The notes beneath the pieces were generated by a model that did no database searches, had not been told where the DNA came from, and saw nothing but the letters and a program-made list of their open reading frames with translations. The translations under genes and the position numbers were made by a program. Of a stretch of 64,000 nt of DNA, positions 20,398 through 28,064 are shown piece after piece. Location of the stretch: positions 61,875-125,874 of the forward strand of contig JAIRYJ010000022.1 in assembly GCA_031267825.1 (NCBI GenBank), read 5' to 3'. How positions within the stretch are numbered: position 1 is the stretch's first letter; every line of letters begins with the position of its first letter. Source of the stretch: Bifidobacteriaceae bacterium. GTDB lineage: Bacteria; Actinomycetota; Actinomycetes; Actinomycetales; WQXJ01.

Positions 20398-20408
20398 GGG
20401 GGGGGGGG
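20398..20408 (-). repeat. C11 homopolymer (G11 on + strand) at the 5' end of the giant surface gene
   Basis: Eleven identical bases lie 30-40 nt upstream of the chosen GTG start (20368) and inside the frame if GTG 20428 is used. Tracts of this length are prone to slipped-strand mispairing. A candidate -10 (TATATC on the minus strand, about 20418-20423) lies just upstream, so the tract would be at the start of the transcript. Confidence 0.85.
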
Positions 20409-20457
20409 ATTAACCCGGATATAGACACTTGCCAGTCTGCCTAACTGAGTTGTGGCG

Positions 20458-20489
20458 GGGCCCGGGAAAATTGACGCCAGCCCGGGCCC
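20458..20489. repeat. Inverted repeat GGGCCCGGG / CCCGGGCCC
   Basis: Arms 20458-20466 and 20481-20489 pair perfectly across 14 nt in the divergent intergenic region between the giant gene and uppP. It could be an operator or an attenuating hairpin; nothing decides between them. Confidence 0.45.
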
Positions 20490-20683
20490 TTGGTGGCCTC
20501 CGGCCGGTGCCCTTGCCCCGGGAGGTTTCGAAATACGGGCTTCGCACTTGTCATGCGGAGCCTGTTCTAGGTATTTTACAGCGCGCCTTGAGGCTTCTTG
20601 GATGACCGGCCGCCAGCCTGGCGGCGGTTAGCTGATCAACCGATCGCTTATAGTTGGGTGGCGGTGTTGGGGGAAGGACCGGA

Positions 20684-21592
20684 ATGGATTGGCTCGAAGC
20701 GATTGTGCTCGGCGTGGTGGAAGGCATCACGGAGTTCTTGCCAGTTTCTTCGACTGGTCATTTGACCGTCACCGAAAAGCTGCTTGGCTTGAAAATTGAC
20801 CACCCTGATGTAACCGCTTTCACCGCGATTATTCAGGTGGGTGCGATTCTGGCGGCGATCATCTACTTCCGTAAAGATATTGTGCGTTTGGCTGGTGGCT
20901 GGTTTAGCGGATTGTTCAACCGCTCCAAACGTGGCACTGACTACCGCCTGGGCTGGGCGGTAATTGTTGGATCAGCCCCGATTGGTGTGGTTGGTTTAGG
21001 TTTACAGCCGCTGATAGAAGGCCCTCTGCGGTCACTTTGGGTGGTGGCGGCCGCTTTAATCGCCTGGAGCGCGGTGATGTGGCTGGCTGACCGCCGGGCT
21101 GACAGTCACCCCGGCCGGAGTGGCAGCCATTTACCGGCCGGGACCAGGGGGCCAGTCGATAAAGGCAGCCATGCCGCCGGACCACGCGGTGAAGCCTCCT
21201 TGACGGTGGTTGATGGACTGGTGATCGGGTTGACGCAATGCCTGGCGTTGATCCCGGGGGTGTCCCGTTCAGGGGCCACCATCTCAGCCGCCCTGCTGCG
21301 CGGGATTGACCGCACCACGGCCACTCGGTGGAGTTTTTTTCTTGGCATCCCGGCACTGACCGCCTCCGGCGCGCTTCAGGCTTACAAAGCCTACGATGAG
21401 ATCGCCAACGGGGTTGGCTGGATGGCGACCGCTGTCGCCACCTTGGTTAGCCTGGTGGTGGCCTACGCTTCGATCGCCTGGCTGCTCAGGTTTGTTTCCA
21501 GTAACCGTTTTACCGCCTTCGTGGTTTACCGGGTGGTGATCGGACTGGTGATAGCTGGGCTGCTGCTGGGCGGTGTGGTGGCGGCCGTCTGA
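20684..21592 (+). CDS. uppP: Undecaprenyl-diphosphatase UppP (BacA)
   Basis: Integral membrane phosphatase that recycles undecaprenyl diphosphate to the monophosphate lipid carrier for peptidoglycan; overproduction gives bacitracin resistance in other bacteria. Motif 1 EGITEFLPVSSTGHL (residues 10-24) and motif 2 PGVSRSGATISAALL (about residue 192) are intact. A hydrophilic insert of about 35 residues (RRADSHPGRSG...GPRGE) lies before motif 2, longer than in the E. coli protein. The ATG at 20684 follows GGGAAGGA by 5 nt. A TATAGT box at 20649-20654 is a possible -10. Confidence 0.95.
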   Translation: MDWLEAIVLGVVEGITEFLPVSSTGHLTVTEKLLGLKIDHPDVTAFTAIIQVGAILAAIIYFRKDIVRLAGGWFSGLFNRSKRGTDYRLGWAVIVGSAPIGVVGLGLQPLIEGPLRSLWVVAAALIAWSAVMWLADRRADSHPGRSGSHLPAGTRGPVDKGSHAAGPRGEASLTVVDGLVIGLTQCLALIPGVSRSGATISAALLRGIDRTTATRWSFFLGIPALTASGALQAYKAYDEIANGVGWMATAVATLVSLVVAYASIAWLLRFVSSNRFTAFVVYRVVIGLVIAGLLLGGVVAAV

Positions 21593-21604
21593 AACCGGGC
21601 GGTC

Positions 21605-21660
21605 ATCGGCCCAAAACCGGGCCAACCGGCTGCGATCGGCCCAAAACCGGGCCAACCGGC
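21605..21660. repeat. 26-bp unit repeated twice, period 30
   Basis: ATCGGCCCAAAACCGGGCC plus AACCGGC occurs at 21605-21630 and 21635-21660. Each unit contains a short inverted repeat (GGCCC/GGGCC). It sits between uppP and the GH13 gene, followed by a small hairpin (CGGCC/GGCCG, 21658-21673). It may act as a terminator for uppP. Confidence 0.65.
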
Positions 21661-21703
21661 CGTGACTGGCCGTTAGGCGGGCACTTGATAAGAGGAGGCC
21701 AAC

Positions 21704-23368
21704 ATGGCACTGGATTCGAATCCTGACTGGTGGCGCGATGCGGCCGTCTACCAGATCTATCCCCGCTCGTTCGCTGACTCAAACGGCGACGGCATCGGCG
21801 ATCTACCTGGCATAACCAGCCGACTGCCATACCTCAAGCGACTCGGCGTCGATGCCGTCTGGCTGTCACCGTTTTACCCCTCAGCCCTGGCGGACGGCGG
21901 CTATGACGTGGACGATTACTGCGATGTTGACCCACGGATCGGCACTTTGGAACAGTTTGACCAGATGGTCCGAGCCCTGCATCAAGTCGGCATTAGAGTG
22001 ATCGTAGACATTGTGCCGAACCATTCTGGTTCAGGTCACGCCTGGTTCCGGGCCGCCTTGGCCTCGCCCGCCGGATCGGCCGAACGTGCCCGCTACATTT
22101 TCCGTTCTGGGTTGGGGCCAGAAAAGAGCCAGCCGCCATCCGATTGGACAGCCACGTTTGGCGGGTCCACCTGGGAACCAGTTGGTGATGGTGAGTTCTA
22201 TTTTCACCTGTTTGACCGTTCCCAACCAGATTGGAACTGGGACAATCCGGAGGTCCAAGCCGAGTTCAAACGGATCTTGCGTTTCTGGGCCGACCGTGGT
22301 GTTGACGGTTTCCGGGTTGATGTGGCGAACGCCCTGGCCAAGGACTTTTCAGCCGACCCGTTAGCGGACGGCGAGCGGTTAGCTGAAATACCATCCGGTC
22401 CGGACCATCCGTTCTATGACCGTGATGAGGTGCACCAGATTTACGCCGGTTGGCGTGAAGTTTTTGACTCCTATGATCCGCCCAGGGCGGCTGTTGGTGA
22501 GGTCTGGGTTGACGATCCGGCTCGCCGGGCGCGCTACGCCACCCCGGCCGGGTTGGGTCAGGCTTTCAATTTTGACCTGCTGCTGGCCGGGTTCGACGCT
22601 GACGAGTTCGAAGCGGTGATCCAGGCTAACCTCAGTTTGGCCGCCGTCACCGGTTCTTCCTCCACTTGGGTGCTGTCAAACCATGACGTCATCCGGCACG
22701 CCTCGCGTTACGGCCTGCCGGACCCAGCCAACCCGAGTCAACGGCGCGACACGGGACGGCATTGGTTACTTAGCAAGGGCCAGGAACCAGCCGAGGACGT
22801 GGCTCTCGGTTTGGCCAGGGCCCGGGCGGCCACGCTGGCGGTGATGGCTTTGCCCGGGTCGGTTTACCTCTACCAAGGCGAAGAGTTGGGTTTACGTGAA
22901 GTAGCTGACCTGCCCGATGCCGTCCGTCAAGATCCGGTCTTCAGGCGCAGCCCGGGATACGACGTGGGACGCGACGGGGCTCGTGTGCCGTTGCCCTGGC
23001 AGGGTGATGGGCCGAGTCTCGGTTTCGGATCTGGGTTGGCCCACCTGCCGCAACCCGACTGGTTCAGGGATTACGCGGCAGCTGTTGAAGCCGACGATCC
23101 GGATTCAGTGTTGAACTTCTATCGCCGGGCCTTGGCGGCCCGACGCGACTTGTTGGCCCGAACGGATGTCGCCGCCAGCGGTTTTGAATGGATCAGTTCG
23201 CCGGCTGGGACATCGCATTGGACGCGCGGTCCATGGCATTGCCTGATCAACTTCACACGGCTTGAAGGCCTTGACCTTCCGCCTGGGCGTTTGCTGGTGT
23301 CCTCGGAGCGTGGCGGACCAGCTAGGGAAGAACTCAGGCCGGCCACGGCCGCCTGGTTGCTGGTTTGA
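21704..23368 (+). CDS. GH13 alpha-glucosidase / oligo-1,6-glucosidase
   Basis: Retaining exo-acting glycoside hydrolase releasing glucose from short alpha-glucans or isomalto-oligosaccharides, 554 aa, cytoplasmic (no signal peptide). The opening WWRDAAVYQIYPRSF is typical of GH13 oligosaccharide hydrolases. Catalytic residues are visible: nucleophile D206 in GFRVDVANA, acid/base E266 in VGEVWVDD, and stabiliser D328 in LSNHDVIRH. The ATG follows AGAGGA by 8 nt. It resembles the second GH13 gene at 57560-59272 in domain order and length. No transporter gene adjoins it, so substrate entry must rely on other loci. Confidence 0.92.
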   Translation: MALDSNPDWWRDAAVYQIYPRSFADSNGDGIGDLPGITSRLPYLKRLGVDAVWLSPFYPSALADGGYDVDDYCDVDPRIGTLEQFDQMVRALHQVGIRVIVDIVPNHSGSGHAWFRAALASPAGSAERARYIFRSGLGPEKSQPPSDWTATFGGSTWEPVGDGEFYFHLFDRSQPDWNWDNPEVQAEFKRILRFWADRGVDGFRVDVANALAKDFSADPLADGERLAEIPSGPDHPFYDRDEVHQIYAGWREVFDSYDPPRAAVGEVWVDDPARRARYATPAGLGQAFNFDLLLAGFDADEFEAVIQANLSLAAVTGSSSTWVLSNHDVIRHASRYGLPDPANPSQRRDTGRHWLLSKGQEPAEDVALGLARARAATLAVMALPGSVYLYQGEELGLREVADLPDAVRQDPVFRRSPGYDVGRDGARVPLPWQGDGPSLGFGSGLAHLPQPDWFRDYAAAVEADDPDSVLNFYRRALAARRDLLARTDVAASGFEWISSPAGTSHWTRGPWHCLINFTRLEGLDLPPGRLLVSSERGGPAREELRPATAAWLLV

Positions 23369-23420
23369 TGGGCCCGGAGGGTCCGGGGCGACAAGCCACA
23401 GACCTAGCTGCGCGTCGAAT

Positions 23421-23433
23421 AACAGGCTCCTAG
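23421..23433 (+). repeat. 13-mer AACAGGCTCCTAG, also at 30293-30305
   Basis: The same 13 bases occur here after the GH13 gene and in the hairpin region between the SorC and KPR-like genes. At 30276-30305 the copy forms the right arm of a stem (CTAGGGGCCTGT / ACAGGCTCCTAG). It is probably a shared terminator-like element. Confidence 0.5.
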
Positions 23434-23559
23434 AAAGGCTGTTGTCCATCAGTCTCCCTAGGACACCAAACTATCCTGGTTTTCCGCGTTTCTGCTGGTC
23501 ACGCGATCGAATGAGGCCGCACGGCCTGGCTGGAGGCAGCGTTTCGTCAGCTTGCTAAC

Positions 23560-23595
23560 GGCAAAAAAAGAGGGCGCCAAGACATGGCGCCCCAA
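23560..23595 (-). terminator. Intrinsic terminator of the small hypothetical gene
   Basis: Read on the minus strand, a GGCGCCA stem (arms 23585-23591 and 23573-23579 on +) is followed by CTC and T7 (23563-23569 on +). It is a textbook stem plus U-run about 25 bp after the stop at 23618. Confidence 0.85.
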
Positions 23596-23617
23596 CTCAC
23601 AGCCTGAACCGGTTAGG

Positions 23618-23923
23618 TCAGTCCTTACGGATCAGGCGGCGTAACTCATGAATCGTCACTTGCTGGGCTGCCTTACGGCGGGCGGCTTCAGCGGTTTCCT
23701 TCCATTCGGCGCCGACCGGCGTCCGGTCGAACTCCTGTTCAAGGCTGCGTGCAGTGCCTTCATCAGCGAATACGGCTTCGATTCGCTGAACCAGGTCTGC
23801 TAGCTCGTCCAAAGTGAGGCTCTCAGACCAGGCCGAGGCACCCGTTTGCAAGTAGACGATGACGTCGCGCTTATCCTGCGGTGTGAGATTGTCAAGGGCC
23901 TGGCGTAACTCTTGACTGATCAT
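23618..23923 (-). CDS. Small hypothetical protein, 101 aa
   Basis: Not recognised. The sequence starts MISQELRQALDNLTPQDKRDVIVYLQ and is mostly helical, acidic in the middle and basic at the end (IHELRRLIRKD). No membrane segment, signal peptide or cysteine is seen. A clear intrinsic terminator follows it, which with the coding-like composition supports it being a real gene. It stands alone between the GH13 gene and the glycosyltransferase. It could be a small regulator or an antitoxin-like protein, but no partner toxin is nearby. Confidence 0.7.
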   Translation of the reverse strand: MISQELRQALDNLTPQDKRDVIVYLQTGASAWSESLTLDELADLVQRIEAVFADEGTARSLEQEFDRTPVGAEWKETAEAARRKAAQQVTIHELRRLIRKD

Positions 23924-24053
23924 GTAGGTAGTTTAGCCAGCGGCCCATCGGCTTGGGGAGTGCGAACACCTAAAAGACTAGTGGATTTCCGGCGATCTTC
24001 GGCGGGCTTGAGTGTTTCTGCTTAACTGAGATTTTATATGTGGGACTTTGTGC

Positions 24054-24803
24054 CTAAGTCCGGCGCCGCCTCAGTGCCCGCCAACGCCTCTGCAGGCCCC
24101 ATTTTGTGACCAGCCACATGGCCTCGAAAACTATCGCGCCGGTCATCTTGGACTGCCCAGTGACACGTTCGGGAAAGGTGATTGGAACTTCGACTATCTT
24201 CGCGCCAGCTTGGTGCGCCGCCAGGGCCATGTTGACCTGGAAGGCGTAGCCGTGGGCTTGGACACCATCAAGCTGAAGTGACCGCAGCAGGGCGGCGCGG
24301 TAGGCCCGAAACCCGGCCGTGGCGTCCTTGATCCCTAAGCCCAGCATCAGCCCGGCATAGATGTTGCCGCTGCGGGACAGCGCCTTGCGTCGCCGTGGCC
24401 AGTTGATGACCTGGCCGCCGGGTACCCAACGTGACCCGATAGCTAAGTCAGCCCCGGCCGCGATGGCATCAAGCAGACCAGGCAGGTCCTCTGGCCGGTG
24501 CGAGCCGTCGGCGTCCATTTCGACTAACGGATCAAAACCACCCGCCAAACCCCATCTGAAACCCGCCAAATAGGCCCGACCCAAACCGTCCTTGCTGTCA
24601 CGATGCAAAACATGGATGTTGGCGTCGGCCTGGGCGGCGGCATCGGCCACCTGTCCAGTACCGTCTGGGCTGGCGTCATCCACCACCAGGATGTGGGCTT
24701 GGGGGACGTTGCGGCGCAGCCGCGCTAAGACGCCCGGCAGGGAATCAAACTCGTTGTAGGTCGGCAGGATCACCAAGGCGGCCGTAGGGCCGTCTGGGTT
24801 CAT
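24054..24803 (-). CDS. Polyprenol-phosphate mannosyltransferase-like GT2
   Basis: Family 2 glycosyltransferase, about 249 aa, of the dolichol/polyprenol monophosphomannose synthase type (Ppm1 catalytic domain). It would move mannose from GDP-mannose to a polyprenyl phosphate, giving the donor for extracytoplasmic mannosylation and lipoglycans. Visible motifs are LPTYNE, VVDDASPDGTG, the DXD site EMDADGSH, RWVPGG, and the C-terminal FPERVTGQSKM. There is no N-acyltransferase fusion and no C-terminal membrane domain. ATG 24803 is preferred over an upstream GTG (24824) because AGAGG sits 8 nt before it. It is a single-gene unit. Confidence 0.85.
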   Translation of the reverse strand: MNPDGPTAALVILPTYNEFDSLPGVLARLRRNVPQAHILVVDDASPDGTGQVADAAAQADANIHVLHRDSKDGLGRAYLAGFRWGLAGGFDPLVEMDADGSHRPEDLPGLLDAIAAGADLAIGSRWVPGGQVINWPRRRKALSRSGNIYAGLMLGLGIKDATAGFRAYRAALLRSLQLDGVQAHGYAFQVNMALAAHQAGAKIVEVPITFPERVTGQSKMTGAIVFEAMWLVTKWGLQRRWRALRRRRT

Positions 24804-24946
24804 CGGATCGGCCTCTAGCTGCACTCGGGCAGGCTACCAAAACCGCGCGCGGCGCACACTAGCCGCTGGGGCCGGTCCAGTCCGACGCAAGACCCAGCCA
24901 GGCCGGGTTCGATCCGGCCCGATCAGGTACGGTCAACCGACCAAGA

Positions 24947-24960
24947 GTTACATATGTAAC
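24947..24960. promoter_or_regulatory. Perfect palindrome GTTACATATGTAAC (operator candidate 1)
   Basis: A 14-bp perfect dyad in the region upstream of dhaL. A 13/14 copy lies at 25070-25083, overlapping the dhaL start codon. Two matching dyads around one promoter suggest the binding sites of a regulator, most simply the SorC protein encoded at the end of the same cassette. Confidence 0.65.
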
Positions 24961-25008
24961 CAAGGCGAAGCCACTAGGCCGCGCCTGAACTGCCACGTAA
25001 ATAGGTAC

Positions 25009-25037
25009 TTGCGGGATGCCGCGAGAGTCGTTAGTCT
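25009..25037 (+). promoter_or_regulatory. Candidate dhaL promoter
   Basis: TTGCGG (25009-25014) and TAGTCT (25032-25037) are separated by 17 bp. The pair lies between the two GTTACATATG palindromes and about 40 bp before the dhaL start. Confidence 0.5.
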
Positions 25038-25069
25038 TGCCAGCAAGTTACTCGCCACCGAGGCCGAAG

Positions 25070-25083
25070 GTTACATATGTTAC
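25070..25083. promoter_or_regulatory. Near-perfect palindrome GTTACATATGTTAC over the dhaL start
   Basis: It differs at one base from the dyad at 24947-24960. Its central ATG (25077-25079) is the dhaL start codon, so a bound protein would cover the translation start region of the operon's first gene. Confidence 0.6.
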
Positions 25084-25712
25084 TGGATTTAGATAGCTGG
25101 AGATCCCTACTCAAGGCTGTTGCCGCGACCTGGGAAGCCAACATCGACCGGTTCAATGAGATCGACTCGGCCTTCGGCGACGGCGACCACGGGGTGACGG
25201 TCTCTAAGATCGCCCGGGTCGTGGTGCGATCAGCCGGAGACCCGGCGCTCACCTCCATTAGTTCCCTGCTGAACGCGATCGGCACAGGGACGATGGCAGT
25301 GGGCGGCGGTTCGGCCGGTCCGCTCTACGGAATGGTGTTCACGGGCCTGGCTGAGGCGGTCGAGGCTGAGCCCGTGGACGCCACCACTTTGGCCGCCATG
25401 CTGGCCAGCGCCAGGCGGTCGCTCGAATCCCTGACCAATGCCCGGCCGGGTGACAAGACGCTGATGGATGCCCTGATCCCAGCTACCGAATCTGGCCAGG
25501 CCGCTGTTGACCAGGGTGTCACAGCGATCTTGGCACAGGCGGCCCAGGCCGCCAGCGCTGGGGCCGAGGCAACCAAGAACATGGTTGCCAAGTTTGGCCG
25601 GGCACGCAGCTATGGCGAACAAACACTGGGCACCCCGGACGCGGGTGCGCTCAGCATGGCCTTACTGTTCGAAGGCTTATACCGCGGGCTAACCGAGTCG
25701 GCGGCCAGCTAG
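25077..25712 (+). CDS. dhaL: Dihydroxyacetone-kinase-type ADP/ATP-binding subunit DhaL
   Basis: Nucleotide-binding subunit of a two-subunit ketose kinase, 211 aa. The Mg-binding aspartates are D30, D35 and D37 in EIDSAFGDGDHG, the same spacing and even the same numbers as E. coli DhaL. The GGGSAGPLYG and PGDKTLMDAL blocks are also present. GAAGG lies 6 nt before the ATG. It is the first gene of a cassette followed by dhaK (151-bp gap), an lsrF-like aldolase and a DUF1097 protein. No DhaM (PTS phosphodonor) is seen in the window, so the phosphate source (ATP or a distant DhaM) is open. Confidence 0.9.
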   Translation: MLLDLDSWRSLLKAVAATWEANIDRFNEIDSAFGDGDHGVTVSKIARVVVRSAGDPALTSISSLLNAIGTGTMAVGGGSAGPLYGMVFTGLAEAVEAEPVDATTLAAMLASARRSLESLTNARPGDKTLMDALIPATESGQAAVDQGVTAILAQAAQAASAGAEATKNMVAKFGRARSYGEQTLGTPDAGALSMALLFEGLYRGLTESAAS

Positions 25713-25753
25713 GCGACTGGCTGGAGGCCGTCGGCGGCCAGCTTGGCGACTGG
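25698..25753. repeat. 23-bp direct repeat across the dhaL stop
   Basis: TCGGCGGCCAGCTAGGCGAC plus TGG (25698-25720), which includes the dhaL stop, is repeated with one mismatch at 25731-25753. It is probably a local duplication. The rest of the 151-bp gap holds only the AGGAGG site of dhaK. Confidence 0.7.
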
Positions 25754-25863
25754 CCGAAAGGCGTGGGCCGCACCTACCTGTCCGCGCGAACATTTTCCCT
25801 GGCAAAAGAACTAAACAGAAAACCAAGTCCAAGAAACAGCAACCAAAACAAGGAGGTTTTGAC

Positions 25864-26868
25864 ATGAAGATGAAGAAATTCATCAACGCACCAGAGAATC
25901 TCACCACCGAGCTACTCGAAGGGCTGGCCGCATCACACGCCAGCCTGGTCGAGCTAGGACCGGACAACATGGTGATTAACCGCGCCCTGCCCCAAGCCGA
26001 CCGGGTCACCATTGTGACCCAAGGCGGCGCCGGCCACGAGCCAGCCCTGTCTGGCTTTGTCGGCGAAGGCATGGTGGATATTTCCGTGGTCGGCGATATT
26101 TTCGCTGCCCCCGGACCGCAAGCCTGCGTTGACGCGATCAAGCAAGCCGAAAAAGGCAAAGGCGTCTTGTATGTGGTCCTGAACCACGCCGGAGACATGC
26201 TGACCGGCAATCTGACGATGCGCCAGCTTGAAGGTGACTCATCAGTCAGATGCATCAAAGTAGTAACCCAAGAAGATGTCTCCAACGCACCGCGTTCCAA
26301 CTCGGACGACAGGCGTGGCCTGGTCGGTTGCATCCCGACCTTCAAGATCGCTGGCGCGGCCGCGGCTGAAGGCAAAACACTCGAAGAAGTAGCGGCCGTC
26401 GCGCAGCGCTTCACCGAGAACATGGCCACCCTGGCGGTGGCTGTGCGCGGTGCGACTCACCCGTCAACCGGTTCAATGCTGGCGGACATGGGCGAAGACG
26501 AAATGGAAATCGGCATGGGCCAGCACGGTGAAGGCGGTGGCGGTCGGCAAGTCATGAAGACCGCTGACGAAACCGCTGACATCATGGTCCAAGCGCTGCT
26601 CAATGACCTTTCGATCAAAGATGGCGAAAAGATCATGCTGATCCTGAACGGGGCCGGCGCGACCACGCTAATGGAACTGTTCATCATCTACCGCGAATGC
26701 GAACGCTATCTCAGGGAGAAGAACATTGAGATCGTGGCGAACTTTGTGGGCGAACTGCTAACAGTCCAAGAGCAAGCCGGATTCCAAATGTTCATGGCCC
26801 GGATGGACGACGAACTGCAGCGTTACTGGGAGGCACCCTGCAACACGCCATATCTCAAGAAGGTCTAA
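25864..26868 (+). CDS. dhaK: Dihydroxyacetone-kinase-type substrate-binding subunit DhaK
   Basis: Subunit that binds the ketose covalently and presents it to DhaL, 334 aa. The GGAGHEP block (about residues 54-60) and the substrate-binding His in MGQHGEGG (H221, matching the hemiaminal-forming His of E. coli DhaK) are intact. NHAGD (about 107-111) replaces the usual N-Y/F-x-GD, and Gln stands before the key His where Ile or Val is common, so the substrate may differ from dihydroxyacetone. AGGAGG lies 7 nt before the ATG. The stop is 2 nt from the lsrF-like gene, implying tight co-expression with an aldolase. Confidence 0.9.
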   Translation: MKMKKFINAPENLTTELLEGLAASHASLVELGPDNMVINRALPQADRVTIVTQGGAGHEPALSGFVGEGMVDISVVGDIFAAPGPQACVDAIKQAEKGKGVLYVVLNHAGDMLTGNLTMRQLEGDSSVRCIKVVTQEDVSNAPRSNSDDRRGLVGCIPTFKIAGAAAAEGKTLEEVAAVAQRFTENMATLAVAVRGATHPSTGSMLADMGEDEMEIGMGQHGEGGGGRQVMKTADETADIMVQALLNDLSIKDGEKIMLILNGAGATTLMELFIIYRECERYLREKNIEIVANFVGELLTVQEQAGFQMFMARMDDELQRYWEAPCNTPYLKKV

Positions 26869-26870
26869 CA

Positions 26871-27794
26871 ATGCCAGACGCAGACGGGATAACGCCCGGC
26901 CAAGACGGGACCAAACCAGCACCGAGTGGACCGGCCCAAACCAAGGACTACCACCTGGGAGTTGCACCTCAAGACGCTGGTTTCCCGGTCAAAGGAGCGG
27001 CTCATCTGGAATGGGGCATGAAGAATCGCCTCGCCCGGATGTTCCGGCCGGACAGTGGCAACACAGTGATGCTGGCCTTCGATCATGGCTACATCATGGG
27101 CCCGACCACCGGTCTGGAGCGGCTTGACCTGGTCATTCCGCCGCTGGCGCCGTACGTTGACGTACTGATGGGGACACGCGGCGGGCTGCGCGGTTGTGTT
27201 CCACCAACGGTCCAAAACCCAGTCTGCCTGCGGGTGGGCTACGACGCCTCGGTCCTGTTCGATGACATGTCCGATGGCGGCGGTCTGGCTTGCGATATCG
27301 CGGGCGCCTTACGGATGAACGCGATCTGTTTGGCGGCCCAGACCTTCATTGGCGCACCCGGTGAAAAGAACTCTCTTGGTCTGCTGGCGCAGGTTGTCGA
27401 CGCTGGTGCCAAATATGGTGTCCCCACCATGGGTGTGGTCGCTGTTGGCAAACAGATGGCCCGAACCGAGCAGTTCTTCTTGCTGGCTACCCGCATCTTG
27501 GCGGAGAACGGCGCCAACGTGGTCAAAAGCTATTACTGCGATGGCTTTGAACACGTTACGGCGGCCTGCCCAGTGCCGATTGTGATCGCCGGCGGTAAGA
27601 AACTACCCGAGGCCGAGGCGCTGACGATGGCTTACCGAGCCATCGCCGAAGGCGCGCACGGCGTTGACATGGGTCGGAACATTTTCCAGGCAGCCGATCC
27701 GCCAGCCATGGCTCAAGCTGTCAGCCGGGTGGTTCACCTCGGCGAAAGCGATAGCCAAGCTTACGAGTACTACCTAGACACGAAACAGCGATAG
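26871..27794 (+). CDS. LsrF-like class I aldolase/thiolase
   Basis: A 307-aa TIM-barrel of the DeoC/FbaB/LsrF family. The whole chain reads like E. coli LsrF: VMLAFDHGY.GPTTGLERLD, DVLMGTRG, PVPIVIAGGKKLPEAEAL and GVDMGRNIFQ. K219 in ANVVKSYY matches the Schiff-base lysine. LsrF cleaves phosphorylated autoinducer-2 derivative (P-HPD) with CoA to DHAP and acetyl-CoA. Here the gene follows a DhaK/DhaL kinase instead of LsrK and there is no LsrG or Lsr transporter, so the product of the neighbouring kinase is the likely substrate. AAGAAGG (end of dhaK) is its ribosome-binding site. A hairpin follows the stop (27800-27835). Confidence 0.85.
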   Translation: MPDADGITPGQDGTKPAPSGPAQTKDYHLGVAPQDAGFPVKGAAHLEWGMKNRLARMFRPDSGNTVMLAFDHGYIMGPTTGLERLDLVIPPLAPYVDVLMGTRGGLRGCVPPTVQNPVCLRVGYDASVLFDDMSDGGGLACDIAGALRMNAICLAAQTFIGAPGEKNSLGLLAQVVDAGAKYGVPTMGVVAVGKQMARTEQFFLLATRILAENGANVVKSYYCDGFEHVTAACPVPIVIAGGKKLPEAEALTMAYRAIAEGAHGVDMGRNIFQAADPPAMAQAVSRVVHLGESDSQAYEYYLDTKQR

Positions 27795-27799
27795 CCGAT

Positions 27800-28064
27800 A
27801 GCCCAGGGTCCGCCCGATGGGTGGGGCCCTGGCCTATCACCGTGCGGCCCGGTCGGAGGGTGATATCCAGCACACTCCCATCGCGCTACGTCCTGTGGAC
27901 TGGCACTCGCCAAGTAGTTAGCGGCCAGCCTTCGGGAAGACAAAGGTGCGGGTCAGCGCAACAGGAGAGCGGTCCGCGCCCTTTACGGGTTCCCAATCGA
28001 GACATTTTCATTCATTTTCCGCCGCGGCGACAATCGACGGCGGACCGAACCAAAGGATTCTTCT
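27800..28064 (+). promoter_or_regulatory. Structured 265-bp leader between the LsrF-like and DUF1097 genes
   Basis: It holds a terminator-like hairpin just after the aldolase stop (CCAGGGTCC / GGGCCCTGG with one G-T, about 27804-27830) and a second stem (27945-27951 with 27974-27980). AAAGGA before the DUF1097 ATG closes it. No known riboswitch class was recognised. An intergenic gap this long inside a tight cassette suggests differential expression of the downstream two genes. Confidence 0.35.

Noticed and set aside
9479..20428. Many plus-strand open frames of 60-185 codons opposite the giant gene
   Set aside because: They share the period and composition of the DUF11 repeats, lack ribosome-binding sites and resemble no family; they are antisense shadows.
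21704..21745. tRNA-like T-arm (GGATTCGAATCC) near 21711
   Set aside because: It lies in the first codons of the GH13 gene, and no acceptor stem or anticodon arm can be built around it.
26871..27794. Full AI-2 (Lsr) quorum-sensing operon
   Set aside because: Only the LsrF-like and SorC-family genes fit; LsrK, LsrG and the LsrACDB transporter are missing, so a different substrate is more likely.
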